NCBI RefSeq assembly: GCF_020524485.1
Contig: NZ_JAIVLF010000005.1
Coordinates: 186,001 to 250,000, forward strand
Origin: Novosphingobium profundi
GTDB taxonomy: Bacteria > Pseudomonadota > Alphaproteobacteria > Sphingomonadales > Sphingomonadaceae
Direction of reading: 5' to 3'
Length of the DNA stretch: 64,000 nucleotides
In this document: piece by piece, positions 7,989-17,525 of the stretch
Layout of the letters: every line of letters starts with the position of its first letter
Numbering within the stretch: position 1 is the first letter of the stretch
Program-made: the position numbers and the translations under genes
The notes under the pieces: model-generated
What the model was told of the DNA's origin: nothing
Databases searched by the model: none
What the model saw: only the letters and a program-made list of their open reading frames with translations

Positions 7989-9413
7989 ATGGCCGAATAC
8001 GAGCAACGCCTGCTGATGCTGATCGACGACGAGCCGGCCCAGAGCCGTCTCATTTCGGCGCTGGCGGCGCGTGAAGGGTGGCGCACGGTCATCGCGCAGG
8101 ACGCGGAAACCGCTATCGCCATGCTTGGCACGCGCCAGGGCATGCAGCTCTCCGCGATCATCCTGGACCAATGGGTGCCTGGCGATGATGCCTGCGCGCT
8201 CATCAGTGAACTCAAGTCGCGGCGTCCGGCTCTGCCCATCCTGATGATTACGGCCAGCACCTCGCCGCTGCTCGCGGTGGAGGCGATGCGCGCGGGGGCC
8301 AGCGATTATCTGGTAAAGCCGGTCGCGCCCGAGCGGCTGATGCACGCGCTGCGCTCGGCCACCACGCGCGAAGCCGCGCGCGACGAGCTCGCCCCGCTCA
8401 CCGAGAAGATGCCCTCGCGTCCCGACTTCGAATCCATGATCGGGGCCGCGCCCAATTTCCGCAAGGCGCTGGCCGTCGCCGCCAAGGCCGCGCGCGGCCA
8501 CCATCCCGTCCTGATCGAGGGGGAGAGCGGCACCGGCAAGGAGATGCTGGTGCGCGCCATGCACGCGGCCTCTTCGCGTGCGAAGATGCCGCTGCGCCTC
8601 ATCAACATCAGCGGCATTCCCGCCAACTCCATCGAATCTGTCCTGTTCGGGCACGAGAAAGGCGCCTTTCCCGGCGCCTTCGAACGCCAGGTCGGCGCGC
8701 TCCAGCACGCCGACGGCGCGACCCTTGCTCTCGACGAAGTCGATTGCCTGCCAATGTCCGTGCAGGAGCGCCTGCTGGAATCGATCCGCAAGGGGGACGT
8801 GCGCCCCATCGGCGCGCGCCATTCCTTCCGCATCGACGTGCGCCTGATTTCCTCAAGCAACCTGCCCCTGGCCGACCTTGCCGCGACCGGCAACTTCCTT
8901 CCCGAGCTTGCCGAAGCGCTGGGCCACACCAAGGTGACGCTGCCCCCCTTGCGCGAGCGTTCGGGCGATATCCCGGCCCTCACCCGCTATTTCCTCGCGC
9001 GGATCGGCGAACAGCCGGGCCTGCGCGAACTGGGCATTACCGATGGCGCGCTCTCGCTTCTGGCCGCCTACGACTGGCCCGAGAACGTGCGCCAGCTTCA
9101 GGCCGCGCTGTTCCGTGCGTCGGTCTTCTGCGACGGCGATGCCCTTACCTCCGAGGACTTCCCGCAGCTCCTCGCCATTCTTGGCCCCGGCCCCTCCAAC
9201 GTCGCGGGCAATCCGCTGCAGGAGAGCGCGGGCGTGATGCTTTACACCCCCGACGGCAACCTGCGCCGCCTGGAGGACATCGAGGCCGACGTCATCCGTC
9301 TTGCCATAGGGCTCTATCGGGGCCGCATGACCGAAGTGGCCCGGCGCCTGGGCATTGGTCGCTCGACCCTCTACCGCAAGCTGGCCGACCTCGGCATCGA
9401 CAACGCGGCCTAG
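7989..9413 (+). CDS. NtrC-family response regulator with degenerate sigma-54 contact loop
   Basis: The 474-residue protein has a receiver domain (DD at 13-14, phospho-acceptor D60 in IILDQWVPG, K at SDYLVKPV), an AAA+ domain with Walker A GESGTGKE (~178) and Walker B LALDEVDCL (~248), and a Fis-type helix-turn-helix at the C-terminus (EVARRLGIGRSTLYRKL). The loop that contacts sigma-54, normally GAFTGA, reads GAFPGA here (residues 225-230). The essential threonine is therefore replaced, so it may act on another sigma factor or as a repressor. No sensor kinase is adjacent. A GTG start at 7968 is possible. Its stop overlaps the stop of the convergent phosphatase gene in the sequence CTAG. Confidence 0.9.
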   Translation: MAEYEQRLLMLIDDEPAQSRLISALAAREGWRTVIAQDAETAIAMLGTRQGMQLSAIILDQWVPGDDACALISELKSRRPALPILMITASTSPLLAVEAMRAGASDYLVKPVAPERLMHALRSATTREAARDELAPLTEKMPSRPDFESMIGAAPNFRKALAVAAKAARGHHPVLIEGESGTGKEMLVRAMHAASSRAKMPLRLINISGIPANSIESVLFGHEKGAFPGAFERQVGALQHADGATLALDEVDCLPMSVQERLLESIRKGDVRPIGARHSFRIDVRLISSSNLPLADLAATGNFLPELAEALGHTKVTLPPLRERSGDIPALTRYFLARIGEQPGLRELGITDGALSLLAAYDWPENVRQLQAALFRASVFCDGDALTSEDFPQLLAILGPGPSNVAGNPLQESAGVMLYTPDGNLRRLEDIEADVIRLAIGLYRGRMTEVARRLGIGRSTLYRKLADLGIDNAA

Positions 9414-10567
9414 GCCGCGAACCCAAAGCTGCGCGTGACGAGCGGTTGCCCGTCCGTACGGCAAACCGTCAGCGTCACTTTGCGGGCTGCCCAGTCCACG
9501 GCGACTTCGCCGAAGTTCGCATCGCCCACGCACATCCCCTGCCGGTCCGCATCGGGCTCGCGCGCGGTCGCTTCGGCATTGCTGGCGTTGGGGCGGTTGA
9601 GTGAGGAGGCGGTCATCTCCCAGAGGCCCTGCGCGGCCCCGGGAACGTCCTTGCGGTAGATCGCGCCAACGTGCCGGTCGCCTGACAGGAGGACAAGCCC
9701 GCCGCCCCTGCGCGCGCCCAACGCAGCGTAAAGACGTTCCCGCTCGCGCGGCATGAGCTCCCAGCCCTCCCACAAGTGCGCATCGGAGAGCACCTGGATC
9801 GAGGAGACGACCACGCGCAGGTCCGCAGGCTTTGCCAGTTCCTCGGCGAGCCAATCCCACTGCGCCTCCCCCAGCATCTGCGCGTCCGCGCTGGTATCGG
9901 GCACGTAGCGCCCGTTTACCGGCAGGGTCTGGCCCGGCGCAGGCGGCACGAGCGGCGAACGCTGGAAACGGGTGTCGAGAAGGATGACCTGCACGCGGCG
10001 CCCTTGCGGCCCGTAAGTGCGCGCATGGTAGACGCCCTCGCGCCCGCGCACGTCCTCGGGCGAATTCCAGAACGTCTCGTAGATGTGCTCGGACCAGCGC
10101 TTGAACGGGAACACCGCGCCGCCATCGTTGAAGCCGTAATCGTGATCGTCCCACACCGTGTGCATGGGGACAGTCTTGCGAAATTCCTGGAATTGCGGGT
10201 GGCCATTGAGCCGTTCGTAGGCGCGGCGCAGCGACCCCAGATCCGCGCCCCCGTCCCAACCCGGATCGCCGTAGACGTTGTCGCCGATGTAGAGAAAAAG
10301 CTGCGGGTTGCGGCTGGCGATGCCCTGCCAGAAGGACTGGTCGCCCTCCTGGTTATTGCAGCTGCCGACCGCAAAGCGGGTGATCTCGGTTTCCAGCGCG
10401 AGCGGTGGCCCCTCGGGCGCACGAGGGAGCGCGACCTCGTCTTCAAGGTCGCGGTAGTAGGGCTCCAGCAGCACGGCTGGCGTGGAGCTCTGCGCATGGG
10501 CGGCTCCACCGGCGACAAGGCCGCTTGTGGACAGGAACAGGAAGCGGCGGCGCGAGGAGGTCAGCAT
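9410..10567 (-). CDS. Alkaline phosphatase D (PhoD)-like metallophosphatase
   Basis: This 385-residue protein belongs to the PhoD-like metallophosphoesterases, which hydrolyse phosphodiesters outside the cytoplasm. The N-terminus SSRRRFLFLSTSGLVAGG followed by AHA looks like a twin-arginine signal. Visible metal-site motifs are FAVGSCNNQ, YIGDNVYGD, VWDDHDYGFND, and LLSGDRHVGA. It is somewhat short for the family and lacks the long N-terminal domain of Bacillus PhoD. The ATG at 10567 is preceded by GGGAG at about eight bases. The real substrate is not predictable from sequence. Confidence 0.9.
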   Translation of the reverse strand: MLTSSRRRFLFLSTSGLVAGGAAHAQSSTPAVLLEPYYRDLEDEVALPRAPEGPPLALETEITRFAVGSCNNQEGDQSFWQGIASRNPQLFLYIGDNVYGDPGWDGGADLGSLRRAYERLNGHPQFQEFRKTVPMHTVWDDHDYGFNDGGAVFPFKRWSEHIYETFWNSPEDVRGREGVYHARTYGPQGRRVQVILLDTRFQRSPLVPPAPGQTLPVNGRYVPDTSADAQMLGEAQWDWLAEELAKPADLRVVVSSIQVLSDAHLWEGWELMPRERERLYAALGARRGGGLVLLSGDRHVGAIYRKDVPGAAQGLWEMTASSLNRPNASNAEATAREPDADRQGMCVGDANFGEVAVDWAARKVTLTVCRTDGQPLVTRSFGFAA

Positions 10568-10630
10568 GGCGCTTTCTCCCAAAGCACCATGACCTTTTCA
10601 AGACATCCCGGCCGAACCTCCCCCCACGCG

Positions 10631-10664
10631 AAAGCGCCGCTGGCCCAAGGCCAACGACGCTTTT
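10631..10664. terminator. Possible terminator hairpin between two minus-strand genes
   Basis: AAAGCG (10631-10636) pairs with CGCTTT (10658-10663), and the inner TGGCC/GGCCA also pairs around a CAA loop. The U-run is short on either strand, so termination strength is uncertain. It lies just after the small exported protein gene at 10696-11070. Confidence 0.4.
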
Positions 10665-10695
10665 GTCCAAATCTCTTGAGGGGAAAGAGGTCGGA

Positions 10696-11070
10696 TCAGT
10701 TCTCGAGGTAGACGCGGGGCACCGTGTGGCCTTTCTTCGCCATGTACTCGGCGTAATCGAGGCGGTTGTCCTTCAACTCGTGCGCGTACTCGCCGTAGGC
10801 ATCGCGGGCATCTTCCAGGTCGGTCGCGCGCTTGAGGTCGCTTGAAAGCTCCTTCTTCGTCTCCAGGACATTGCCCTGGTAGTCGAACCACTGGGAGTTC
10901 TCGATACCCGCGATAGGCGAGGTCATGATGCGGCCTTCCTCGGTCTGCGCCCACTGCTGCTCGGCGGTCATGGGCAGGTCGCTCATCGGCATGGCGGCGA
11001 CAGCAGCGCCTGCGGGGATGGCCACGGCTGCGGCGAGAACGGCGGTGCGAAAGGTCTTGGTCTTGATCAT
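10696..11070 (-). CDS. Small exported protein of unknown function
   Basis: No family is recognised. The 124-residue protein begins MIKTKTFRTAVLAAAVAIPA with an AVA-like signal cleavage site near residue 25. The mature part is charged and helical (KKELSSDLKRATDLEDARDAYGEYAHELKDNRLDYAEYMAKK), with no cysteine, which suggests a periplasmic protein. It is flanked by its own hairpin downstream and about 240 noncoding bases upstream, so it is likely a single-gene unit. Confidence 0.75.
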   Translation of the reverse strand: MIKTKTFRTAVLAAAVAIPAGAAVAAMPMSDLPMTAEQQWAQTEEGRIMTSPIAGIENSQWFDYQGNVLETKKELSSDLKRATDLEDARDAYGEYAHELKDNRLDYAEYMAKKGHTVPRVYLEN

Positions 11071-11202
11071 GGGACGTATCTCCCTTCTTCGAAATCAGCG
11101 CCGGGCATGATTGCCTTGCGTTCGAGAGGGAAACGGGCCGACCGGGCAAATCCCTCCCGGCGAAGAGACGAAATGGGCCCTTGGCGCGACGAAAACGGCA
11201 AT

Positions 11203-11245
11203 GCGTGCACCGCTGCACGCACCGCGCCTTGCGGGTTCATCCCGC
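11203..11245. other. Two adjacent stem-loops upstream of the small exported protein gene
   Basis: GCGTGCA-ccgc-TGCACGC (11203-11220) and GCGGG-ttcat-CCCGC (11231-11245) are perfect short hairpins. Together with the folP terminator hairpin at 11283-11311 they form three stems in about 110 bases. The stretch 11071-11309 otherwise holds no gene and should contain the promoter for 10696-11070. Confidence 0.4.
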
Positions 11246-11282
11246 AGAAATCTGGGGTTCATCCACGGTCAAGATTTCGAAA

Positions 11283-11311
11283 GATCGGACGCGCCCTGTG
11301 GCGGTCCGATC
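11283..11311 (-). terminator. folP terminator
   Basis: On the minus strand GATCGGAC pairs with GTCCGATC across a 13-base loop that can itself extend by CGCC/GGCG, followed by TTTC. The stem starts in the folP stop codon. The U-run is short, so it may be moderately efficient. Confidence 0.6.
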
Positions 11312-12422
11312 AATCCACCAACTGCGAGAAGTCGGTGAGCGCCGCATCACGCATGCCGCGCCACACGCGCACGGCCTGCACCGTTTCCGCCACGTCGTGG
11401 ACCCGCACGATGTGCGCGCCCGCCTCGATGGCCTTGAGCGCCAACGTGATCGAACCGCCCAGACGCTCGTGCGCTGCGGCCTCGTTCGAAAGGGCCCCGA
11501 TCATGCGCTTGCGGCTCGCGCCCACCAGCAGCGGATGCCCGAGCGCATGGTACAGCGCGAGGGCGTTCATCAGCGCCAGGTTCTCGGCCAGCGTCTTGCC
11601 AAAGCCGATGCCCGGATCGAGCAGAATGCGCTCGGGCGCAATGCCCGCGGCCACGGCTTCGTCGCGCACCTCTTCCAGCCAGTCGAAGACGTCGAGAACG
11701 ACATCGGCGTAGTGCCCATCCGAATGGAGGTCATCGCCCTTGCCCGGCGCGTGCATCAGGACCACTGGCGCGTTCGACGCGGCCGCCAGTTCCAAGCTGC
11801 GGGGATCGTAGCGCAGCGCCGAGACGTCATTGATGATGTGTGCGCCAGCCGCCAGCGCCGCCTCCATCACCGCCGCACGGCGGGTGTCGAGGCTGATCGC
11901 GGCGCCCATCATGGCAAGCCGCTCGACCATGGGCACGACGCGCTTGATTTCGTCGCCTTCCCAGACCGCAGCTGCGCCGGGCCGCGTGGATTCGCCGCCC
12001 ACGTCGATGATCGCGGCGCCCTCTTCCAGCATCCCCACGGCGTGGTCGATGGCGACATCGGGGTGGTCCAGGAAGCGCCCGCCATCGGAAAAGCTGTCGG
12101 GCGTCATGTTGAGAATGCCCATGACCTGCGGCTGGTCGAGCCGGATCGTGCGCTCGCCGCAGGTGATCGGCGCGTGAACCTTTGCAAGCGCCGCCCACTG
12201 CGCCTCAGCCTGCGCCTTCAGGGGCGCATCGAGCGCCGCAATCGCCTCGGGCATGCCGGCCGCATCGACGAGCGTGCGCGCGACGACCTTGCGCCCCTTG
12301 CGTTCCATAAGGGCAAAGTGGCTGGCCCAGACCAGCGAGCCACCAAGGCGGACAGCGTTGCCCGCTTCGCTCTGGGGACTGTCGACCAGAGCGATCGGGC
12401 GGATATAGATCTTGCGAGGCAT
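11310..12422 (-). CDS. folP: Dihydropteroate synthase
   Basis: FolP condenses p-aminobenzoate with the pterin pyrophosphate in folate synthesis and is the target of sulfonamides. The TIM-barrel motifs are clear: MGILNMTPDSFSDGG, IDVGGESTRPGA, LLDPGIGFGKT and LLVGASRKRMIG, followed by HIVRVHDV. At 370 residues it is about 90 longer than the E. coli enzyme because of an N-terminal extension (residues 1-90), seen in other alphaproteobacteria. It precedes a strong hairpin and lies 58 bases downstream of ccrM on the same strand. Confidence 0.96.
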   Translation of the reverse strand: MPRKIYIRPIALVDSPQSEAGNAVRLGGSLVWASHFALMERKGRKVVARTLVDAAGMPEAIAALDAPLKAQAEAQWAALAKVHAPITCGERTIRLDQPQVMGILNMTPDSFSDGGRFLDHPDVAIDHAVGMLEEGAAIIDVGGESTRPGAAAVWEGDEIKRVVPMVERLAMMGAAISLDTRRAAVMEAALAAGAHIINDVSALRYDPRSLELAAASNAPVVLMHAPGKGDDLHSDGHYADVVLDVFDWLEEVRDEAVAAGIAPERILLDPGIGFGKTLAENLALMNALALYHALGHPLLVGASRKRMIGALSNEAAAHERLGGSITLALKAIEAGAHIVRVHDVAETVQAVRVWRGMRDAALTDFSQLVD

Positions 12423-12480
12423 GGCGGCTCTTTAGCCTTTTACCGGACGGTGTCGAGAGAGGGTGAGGAAGGCCCTCGTC

Positions 12481-13785
<1,305 letters not shown>

Positions 13786-13877
13786 AACATCTTGTGTCGG
13801 GCGAGCGGAGCACCCTCGTGAAATTTTTTTACGCCAGCCCGAAATCCGATGTCGCACCCGGGATCAGCGGCGCGCGA

Positions 13878-14516
13878 TCAGAAGGCCATCTCGAGCTGGG
13901 CGATGGGCGAAAAACTGCGGCGGTGATGCGGGCTCGGGCCGTGTTCGCGCAGGGCGGCAAGGTGCCCCGCCGTGCCGTAACCGGCATTGCGCTCCCAGCC
14001 ATACATCGGAAAGGCCTGCGCCAGAACACGCATGATCCGGTCGCGGTGCTGCTTGGCGATGATCGAGGCCGCCGAAATCGCCGCCTCGCTGCCATCACCT
14101 CCGACGATCGCGCGCACGTTGGGCCAGCGCCAGCCTTCGCTGCGTCCCTCCGGCGTCTTGTTGCCGTCGACAAGCACCTCGTCCGGCTCGAGCCCGGCCT
14201 TGGAGCACAGCGAACTGGCCGCGCGGGTCATCGCCAGCATCGTCGCTGCGAAGATGTTGATGCGGTCGATCGTCTCGACATCGACCACACCGACGGCCCA
14301 GAGACAGGTTTTGTGTATTTCTGTTTCCAGCTGCAACCGGCGGCTGGCCGAGAGTTTCTTGGAATCGTCGAGCCCGGCCGGGGCGTTCTTGCCAAGCAGC
14401 ACAGCGCCCGCCACAACGGGCCCTGCCAGCGGCCCACGACCGGCCTCGTCGATGCCCATGACATGCGGGCGAACCAGCGCGATGCCCCCGTAGGGGCCGA
14501 TAGAAGGAAGCGTCAT
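13878..14516 (-). CDS. rnhB: Ribonuclease HII
   Basis: RNase HII cuts RNA in RNA-DNA hybrids and removes single ribonucleotides from DNA. The 212-residue protein shows VMGIDEAGRGPLAGPV with catalytic D23 and E24, the later VLVDGNKTP and the SIIAKQHRDR motif. I choose the ATG at 14516, three bases after GGAG; a longer start at 14534 is possible. Its ATG overlaps the ATG of the divergent dehydrogenase gene in the palindrome CATG, so each ribosome site lies inside the other gene. Confidence 0.95.
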   Translation of the reverse strand: MTLPSIGPYGGIALVRPHVMGIDEAGRGPLAGPVVAGAVLLGKNAPAGLDDSKKLSASRRLQLETEIHKTCLWAVGVVDVETIDRINIFAATMLAMTRAASSLCSKAGLEPDEVLVDGNKTPEGRSEGWRWPNVRAIVGGDGSEAAISAASIIAKQHRDRIMRVLAQAFPMYGWERNAGYGTAGHLAALREHGPSPHHRRSFSPIAQLEMAF

Positions 14517-15720
14517 GATCTCCGGAAAATCCATGTTTCTGCCGTCCCTATCGGCGCTCGGGCTGGCGCTGGCAAGCTGCGGATCGTCGGCCTCCGATAC
14601 GCCGCCCGCTCCCGAGGCCGCGCCTCCCCCCTTCACAGTGGAAACGCTGGCAAGCTTCGAGGAACCCTGGGCGATGGACATCGATGCGGCCACCAACACC
14701 GCGATCATCACCGAGAAGGCTGGGACGATCCGCCTCTACCTCCCCGATGGCAGCACTGGAACCGTCAGCGGCGCGCCTGAGGTCGCCTACCAGGGCCAGG
14801 GCGGGCTTGGCGATGTTCGCCTCGCCCCGCAGGCCGACTGGACACCTCCGGAGAATGGCTCGCTCGACGGCCGCCGGGTCTATCTCTCGTGGGCCGAGCC
14901 GGGCGACGGCGACACGCGCGGCGCAGCCGTCGGCCTTGGCACTCTGGCCTGTTCGGCGCCCGCCAGCTGCGCACTCGAAGGCCTTGAGGTCATCTGGCGC
15001 CAGACGCCAAAAGTGACAGGAGCCGGACACTATTCGCACCGCCTCGCCTTCTCGCCCGATGAAAGCTACCTCTTTGTAAGCTCGGGAGAACGGCAGAAGG
15101 GCGAGCCCGCGCAGGACACCTCGAACACGTTGGGCACCATCGTCCGCCTGCTGCCCGATGGCTCCCCGGCGCCTGGCAACCCCTTCGCCGATCAGGGCTC
15201 ACCCTCGGACGAGATCTGGTCCTATGGCCACCGCAACGTCCTTGGCCTTGCCTTTGATGCGAACGGGGACCTGTGGGACCTTGAACACGGACCGGCTGGC
15301 GGCGACGAGATCAACCGCGTCGAGGCAGGGCTCAACTACGGCTGGCCGCTGGTCTCGGACGGCGATCACTACAACGGTGACCCGATCCCGCGCCACTCCA
15401 CCCGCCCCGACCTGGCCGGGCCCGCCATCAGCTGGAACCCGGTGATCGCACCGGGCGATTTCATCCTCTACAAGGGAGACCGGTACCCGGGTTTCCACGA
15501 CAAGGCGGTGATCGCCTCCTTCTCCGTCCCCGGCCTCGTCCTGGTCGCCCTCAACGGCACGCAAGGTGTTGAAGAAGCGCGCTATGAGCTCGATCATCGC
15601 ATCCGCGAGGTGCGCGAGACACCCTCGGGCGAGATCTGGCTGCTGGAGGACGGACCGGCTCCGGACAGCGGACACCTCCTCAAACTGGTGCCGCCTGCCA
15701 AGGACCAAAGCGCGAATTGA
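14515..15720 (+). CDS. PQQ-dependent sugar dehydrogenase (soluble glucose dehydrogenase-like) lipoprotein
   Basis: The 401-residue protein is a six-bladed beta-propeller of the YliI/aldose sugar dehydrogenase group, which oxidises sugars with PQQ in the periplasm. The family stretches FEEPWAMDIDA, AGHYSHRLAFSPD, YGHRNVLGLAFD, LEHGPAGGDEINRVEAGLNYGWP are clear. The N-terminus ends LGLALASC, a lipobox that would anchor it to a membrane. The ATG at 14515 follows GAAGGAAG. Whether the strain makes PQQ cannot be told from this window. The next gene begins 38 bases after the stop. Confidence 0.92.
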   Translation: MISGKSMFLPSLSALGLALASCGSSASDTPPAPEAAPPPFTVETLASFEEPWAMDIDAATNTAIITEKAGTIRLYLPDGSTGTVSGAPEVAYQGQGGLGDVRLAPQADWTPPENGSLDGRRVYLSWAEPGDGDTRGAAVGLGTLACSAPASCALEGLEVIWRQTPKVTGAGHYSHRLAFSPDESYLFVSSGERQKGEPAQDTSNTLGTIVRLLPDGSPAPGNPFADQGSPSDEIWSYGHRNVLGLAFDANGDLWDLEHGPAGGDEINRVEAGLNYGWPLVSDGDHYNGDPIPRHSTRPDLAGPAISWNPVIAPGDFILYKGDRYPGFHDKAVIASFSVPGLVLVALNGTQGVEEARYELDHRIREVRETPSGEIWLLEDGPAPDSGHLLKLVPPAKDQSAN

Positions 15721-15758
15721 ATCGACAAAACGCGCGCCCGGCCCTATCGGCGCGCGCC

Positions 15759-16286
15759 ATGTCCAACTCGTCCGAAACCGCAACCGTCATTCCGCTCGAC
15801 AACGTCGACCCCGCCCTCGTCGAGGATCTGCTCGACCGTGCGTTCGAACCCGAGCGACGCCAGCGCACTGCCTACAAGGTGCGTGAAGGCATGGAATGGC
15901 TGCCCGCGCTCAGCTTCGCGGTCATGGACGACAAGGACATGATGGTCGGCTCGATCCAGTGCTGGCCGGTCGCGCTGACCGACGACGATGGCCGCGCGCA
16001 CCCGATGATCATGGTTGGCCCCGTTGCCGTCCTGCCCGAGGAACAGAACCGCGGTTACGGCCAGGCGCTGATGTCGGCGGCCATGTCGGGCATCGACGAG
16101 CGGGCCCCGCTTCCGCAGGTCCTCATCGGCGATCCCGAATACTACGGTCGTTTCTGGGGCTTCAGCAACGCCCAGACGCAAGGCTGGGACCTGCCCGGTC
16201 CGTTCGAGGCGAGCCGTCTGCTGGTGCGCTGCGACAACCCGGCCGTGCTGCCCGCGAAGGGCACGCTCGGCCCCTGGACGCGCTGA
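15759..16286 (+). CDS. GNAT-family N-acetyltransferase
   Basis: The 175-residue protein has the acetyl-CoA-binding motif VGPVAVLPEEQNRGYGQAL (Q/R-x-x-G-x-G/A) and a YYGRFWGF stretch common in the YhbS-like GNAT group (predicted N-acetyltransferases). Its substrate is unknown. I start at ATG 15759; a TTG start at 15717 overlapping the previous stop is less likely because the extra residues do not match the family. It begins the short run leading to DUF1285, the Nudix gene and cca. Confidence 0.88.
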   Translation: MSNSSETATVIPLDNVDPALVEDLLDRAFEPERRQRTAYKVREGMEWLPALSFAVMDDKDMMVGSIQCWPVALTDDDGRAHPMIMVGPVAVLPEEQNRGYGQALMSAAMSGIDERAPLPQVLIGDPEYYGRFWGFSNAQTQGWDLPGPFEASRLLVRCDNPAVLPAKGTLGPWTR

Positions 16287-16389
16287 ACGGGATCAGGCCC
16301 CGGCCACGCATTGCGGTGCATGGCTCGGGAATGAAGCTGGAAAGGCTTGGCGCTTGGCGCGTGCGTGCCTATCTGGCATCGCACACGCC

Positions 16390-16935
16390 ATGCCTTACGA
16401 CGCCCCACCCGACCTTGCCGGCCTTTCCCTCGCCGACGTGGCCGCGCTCCTCGAAGCGCGGCGGCTGCCGCCTGTCGAAACCTGGGAGCCTGCGCATGTC
16501 GGGGACAGCCACATGCGCATCGCCGCCGACGGACGGTGGTACCACGAGGACGGCCCGATCACGCGCCCCGCGATGGTGCGCGCCTTTGCATCGCTCCTGC
16601 TGTGCGACGGGGACGGCCAGCACTGGCTGGTCACCCCCACCCAGAAGCTGTCGATCGCGGTGGAGGACGCCGCGTTCCTCGCCGTCGACCTCAAGGAGGA
16701 GGACGGCAATCTGGTCTTTCGCCTCAACACCGATGACCTCGTGATTGCGGGCCCTGCGCACCCGATCACGGCCGAGGGCGATCCCGACACCCCCGCCATT
16801 TACCTGGGCGTGCGCCACGGCTGCCGTGCCCGCCTCAACCGCAGCACGTACGCCCAACTCGCCGAGATCGCGCTTGCAAGCGATGATCTCTCGGTCACGA
16901 GCGGCACCGCCCGTTTCTCGCTGAGCCCGGCATGA
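16390..16935 (+). CDS. DUF1285 domain protein
   Basis: This 181-residue protein matches the alphaproteobacterial DUF1285 family by its layout: PPVETWEPAHVGDSHMRIAADGRWYHEDGPITRPAMVRAF split over two strands, then a second barrel with PAIYLGVRHGCRARLNR. Structures of this family show two small barrels that may bind a ligand, but no function is established. The stop overlaps the start of the Nudix gene (ATGA), indicating co-translation. Start ATG 16390 chosen; an upstream reading begins in a noncoding stretch. Confidence 0.9.
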   Translation: MPYDAPPDLAGLSLADVAALLEARRLPPVETWEPAHVGDSHMRIAADGRWYHEDGPITRPAMVRAFASLLLCDGDGQHWLVTPTQKLSIAVEDAAFLAVDLKEEDGNLVFRLNTDDLVIAGPAHPITAEGDPDTPAIYLGVRHGCRARLNRSTYAQLAEIALASDDLSVTSGTARFSLSPA

Positions 16936-17525
16936 GCGCCCTGTTCGAGGCCGTGAAGCGCCGCTTCGAGGCGCGCGAAGGCCATGCCCAGCCCCACCGC
17001 TTCACCGATCCGCGCACCGCGCAGATCGAGAGCTTCATCCCGGCGGCCGTCCTCATCGCGCTGACCGAACGCGAACGCCCCGGCATGCTCCTCCTTCACC
17101 GCCCTTCCTCGATGCGTGCGCATCCAGGGCAGGTCGCGTTCCCCGGTGGCCGGATCGATCCCGGAGAAGCGCCTGTCGAAGCCGCCTTGCGCGAAGCGAA
17201 CGAGGAACTGGGCATTGATCCCGCCTGCGTGCGGGTCGTGGGCACAGGCGATCTCTACCGCACCGGCAGCGGCTACGAGATCACGCCGGTCCTGGGCATC
17301 GTGCCCTCTGACATCGAGATCCGCCCGAACCCCGCCGAGGTTGCCAAGTGGTTCGAGGCCCCGGTCGACTTCGTGCTCGATCCCGCCAACCAGAAGGCCA
17401 GAAGCCTGGAATGGGAAGGCGCACAGCGCGAATATGTCGAGATCATGTGGGAAGGGCACCGCATCTGGGGCGTCACCGGCGCCATCATCACCAACCTGAC
17501 GCATAGGCTGAACTGGCATGACTGA
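16932..17525 (+). CDS. Nudix hydrolase, CoA pyrophosphatase-like
   Basis: This 197-residue protein has a full Nudix box (GGRIDPGE then AALREANEELGI) preceded by HPGQVAFPGG, the UPF0035 signature that marks CoA pyrophosphatases (NudL group). It likely cleaves CoA or related nucleotides. It overlaps DUF1285 by four bases and cca by eight, so the three are translated together. Confidence 0.93.
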   Translation: MSALFEAVKRRFEAREGHAQPHRFTDPRTAQIESFIPAAVLIALTERERPGMLLLHRPSSMRAHPGQVAFPGGRIDPGEAPVEAALREANEELGIDPACVRVVGTGDLYRTGSGYEITPVLGIVPSDIEIRPNPAEVAKWFEAPVDFVLDPANQKARSLEWEGAQREYVEIMWEGHRIWGVTGAIITNLTHRLNWHD

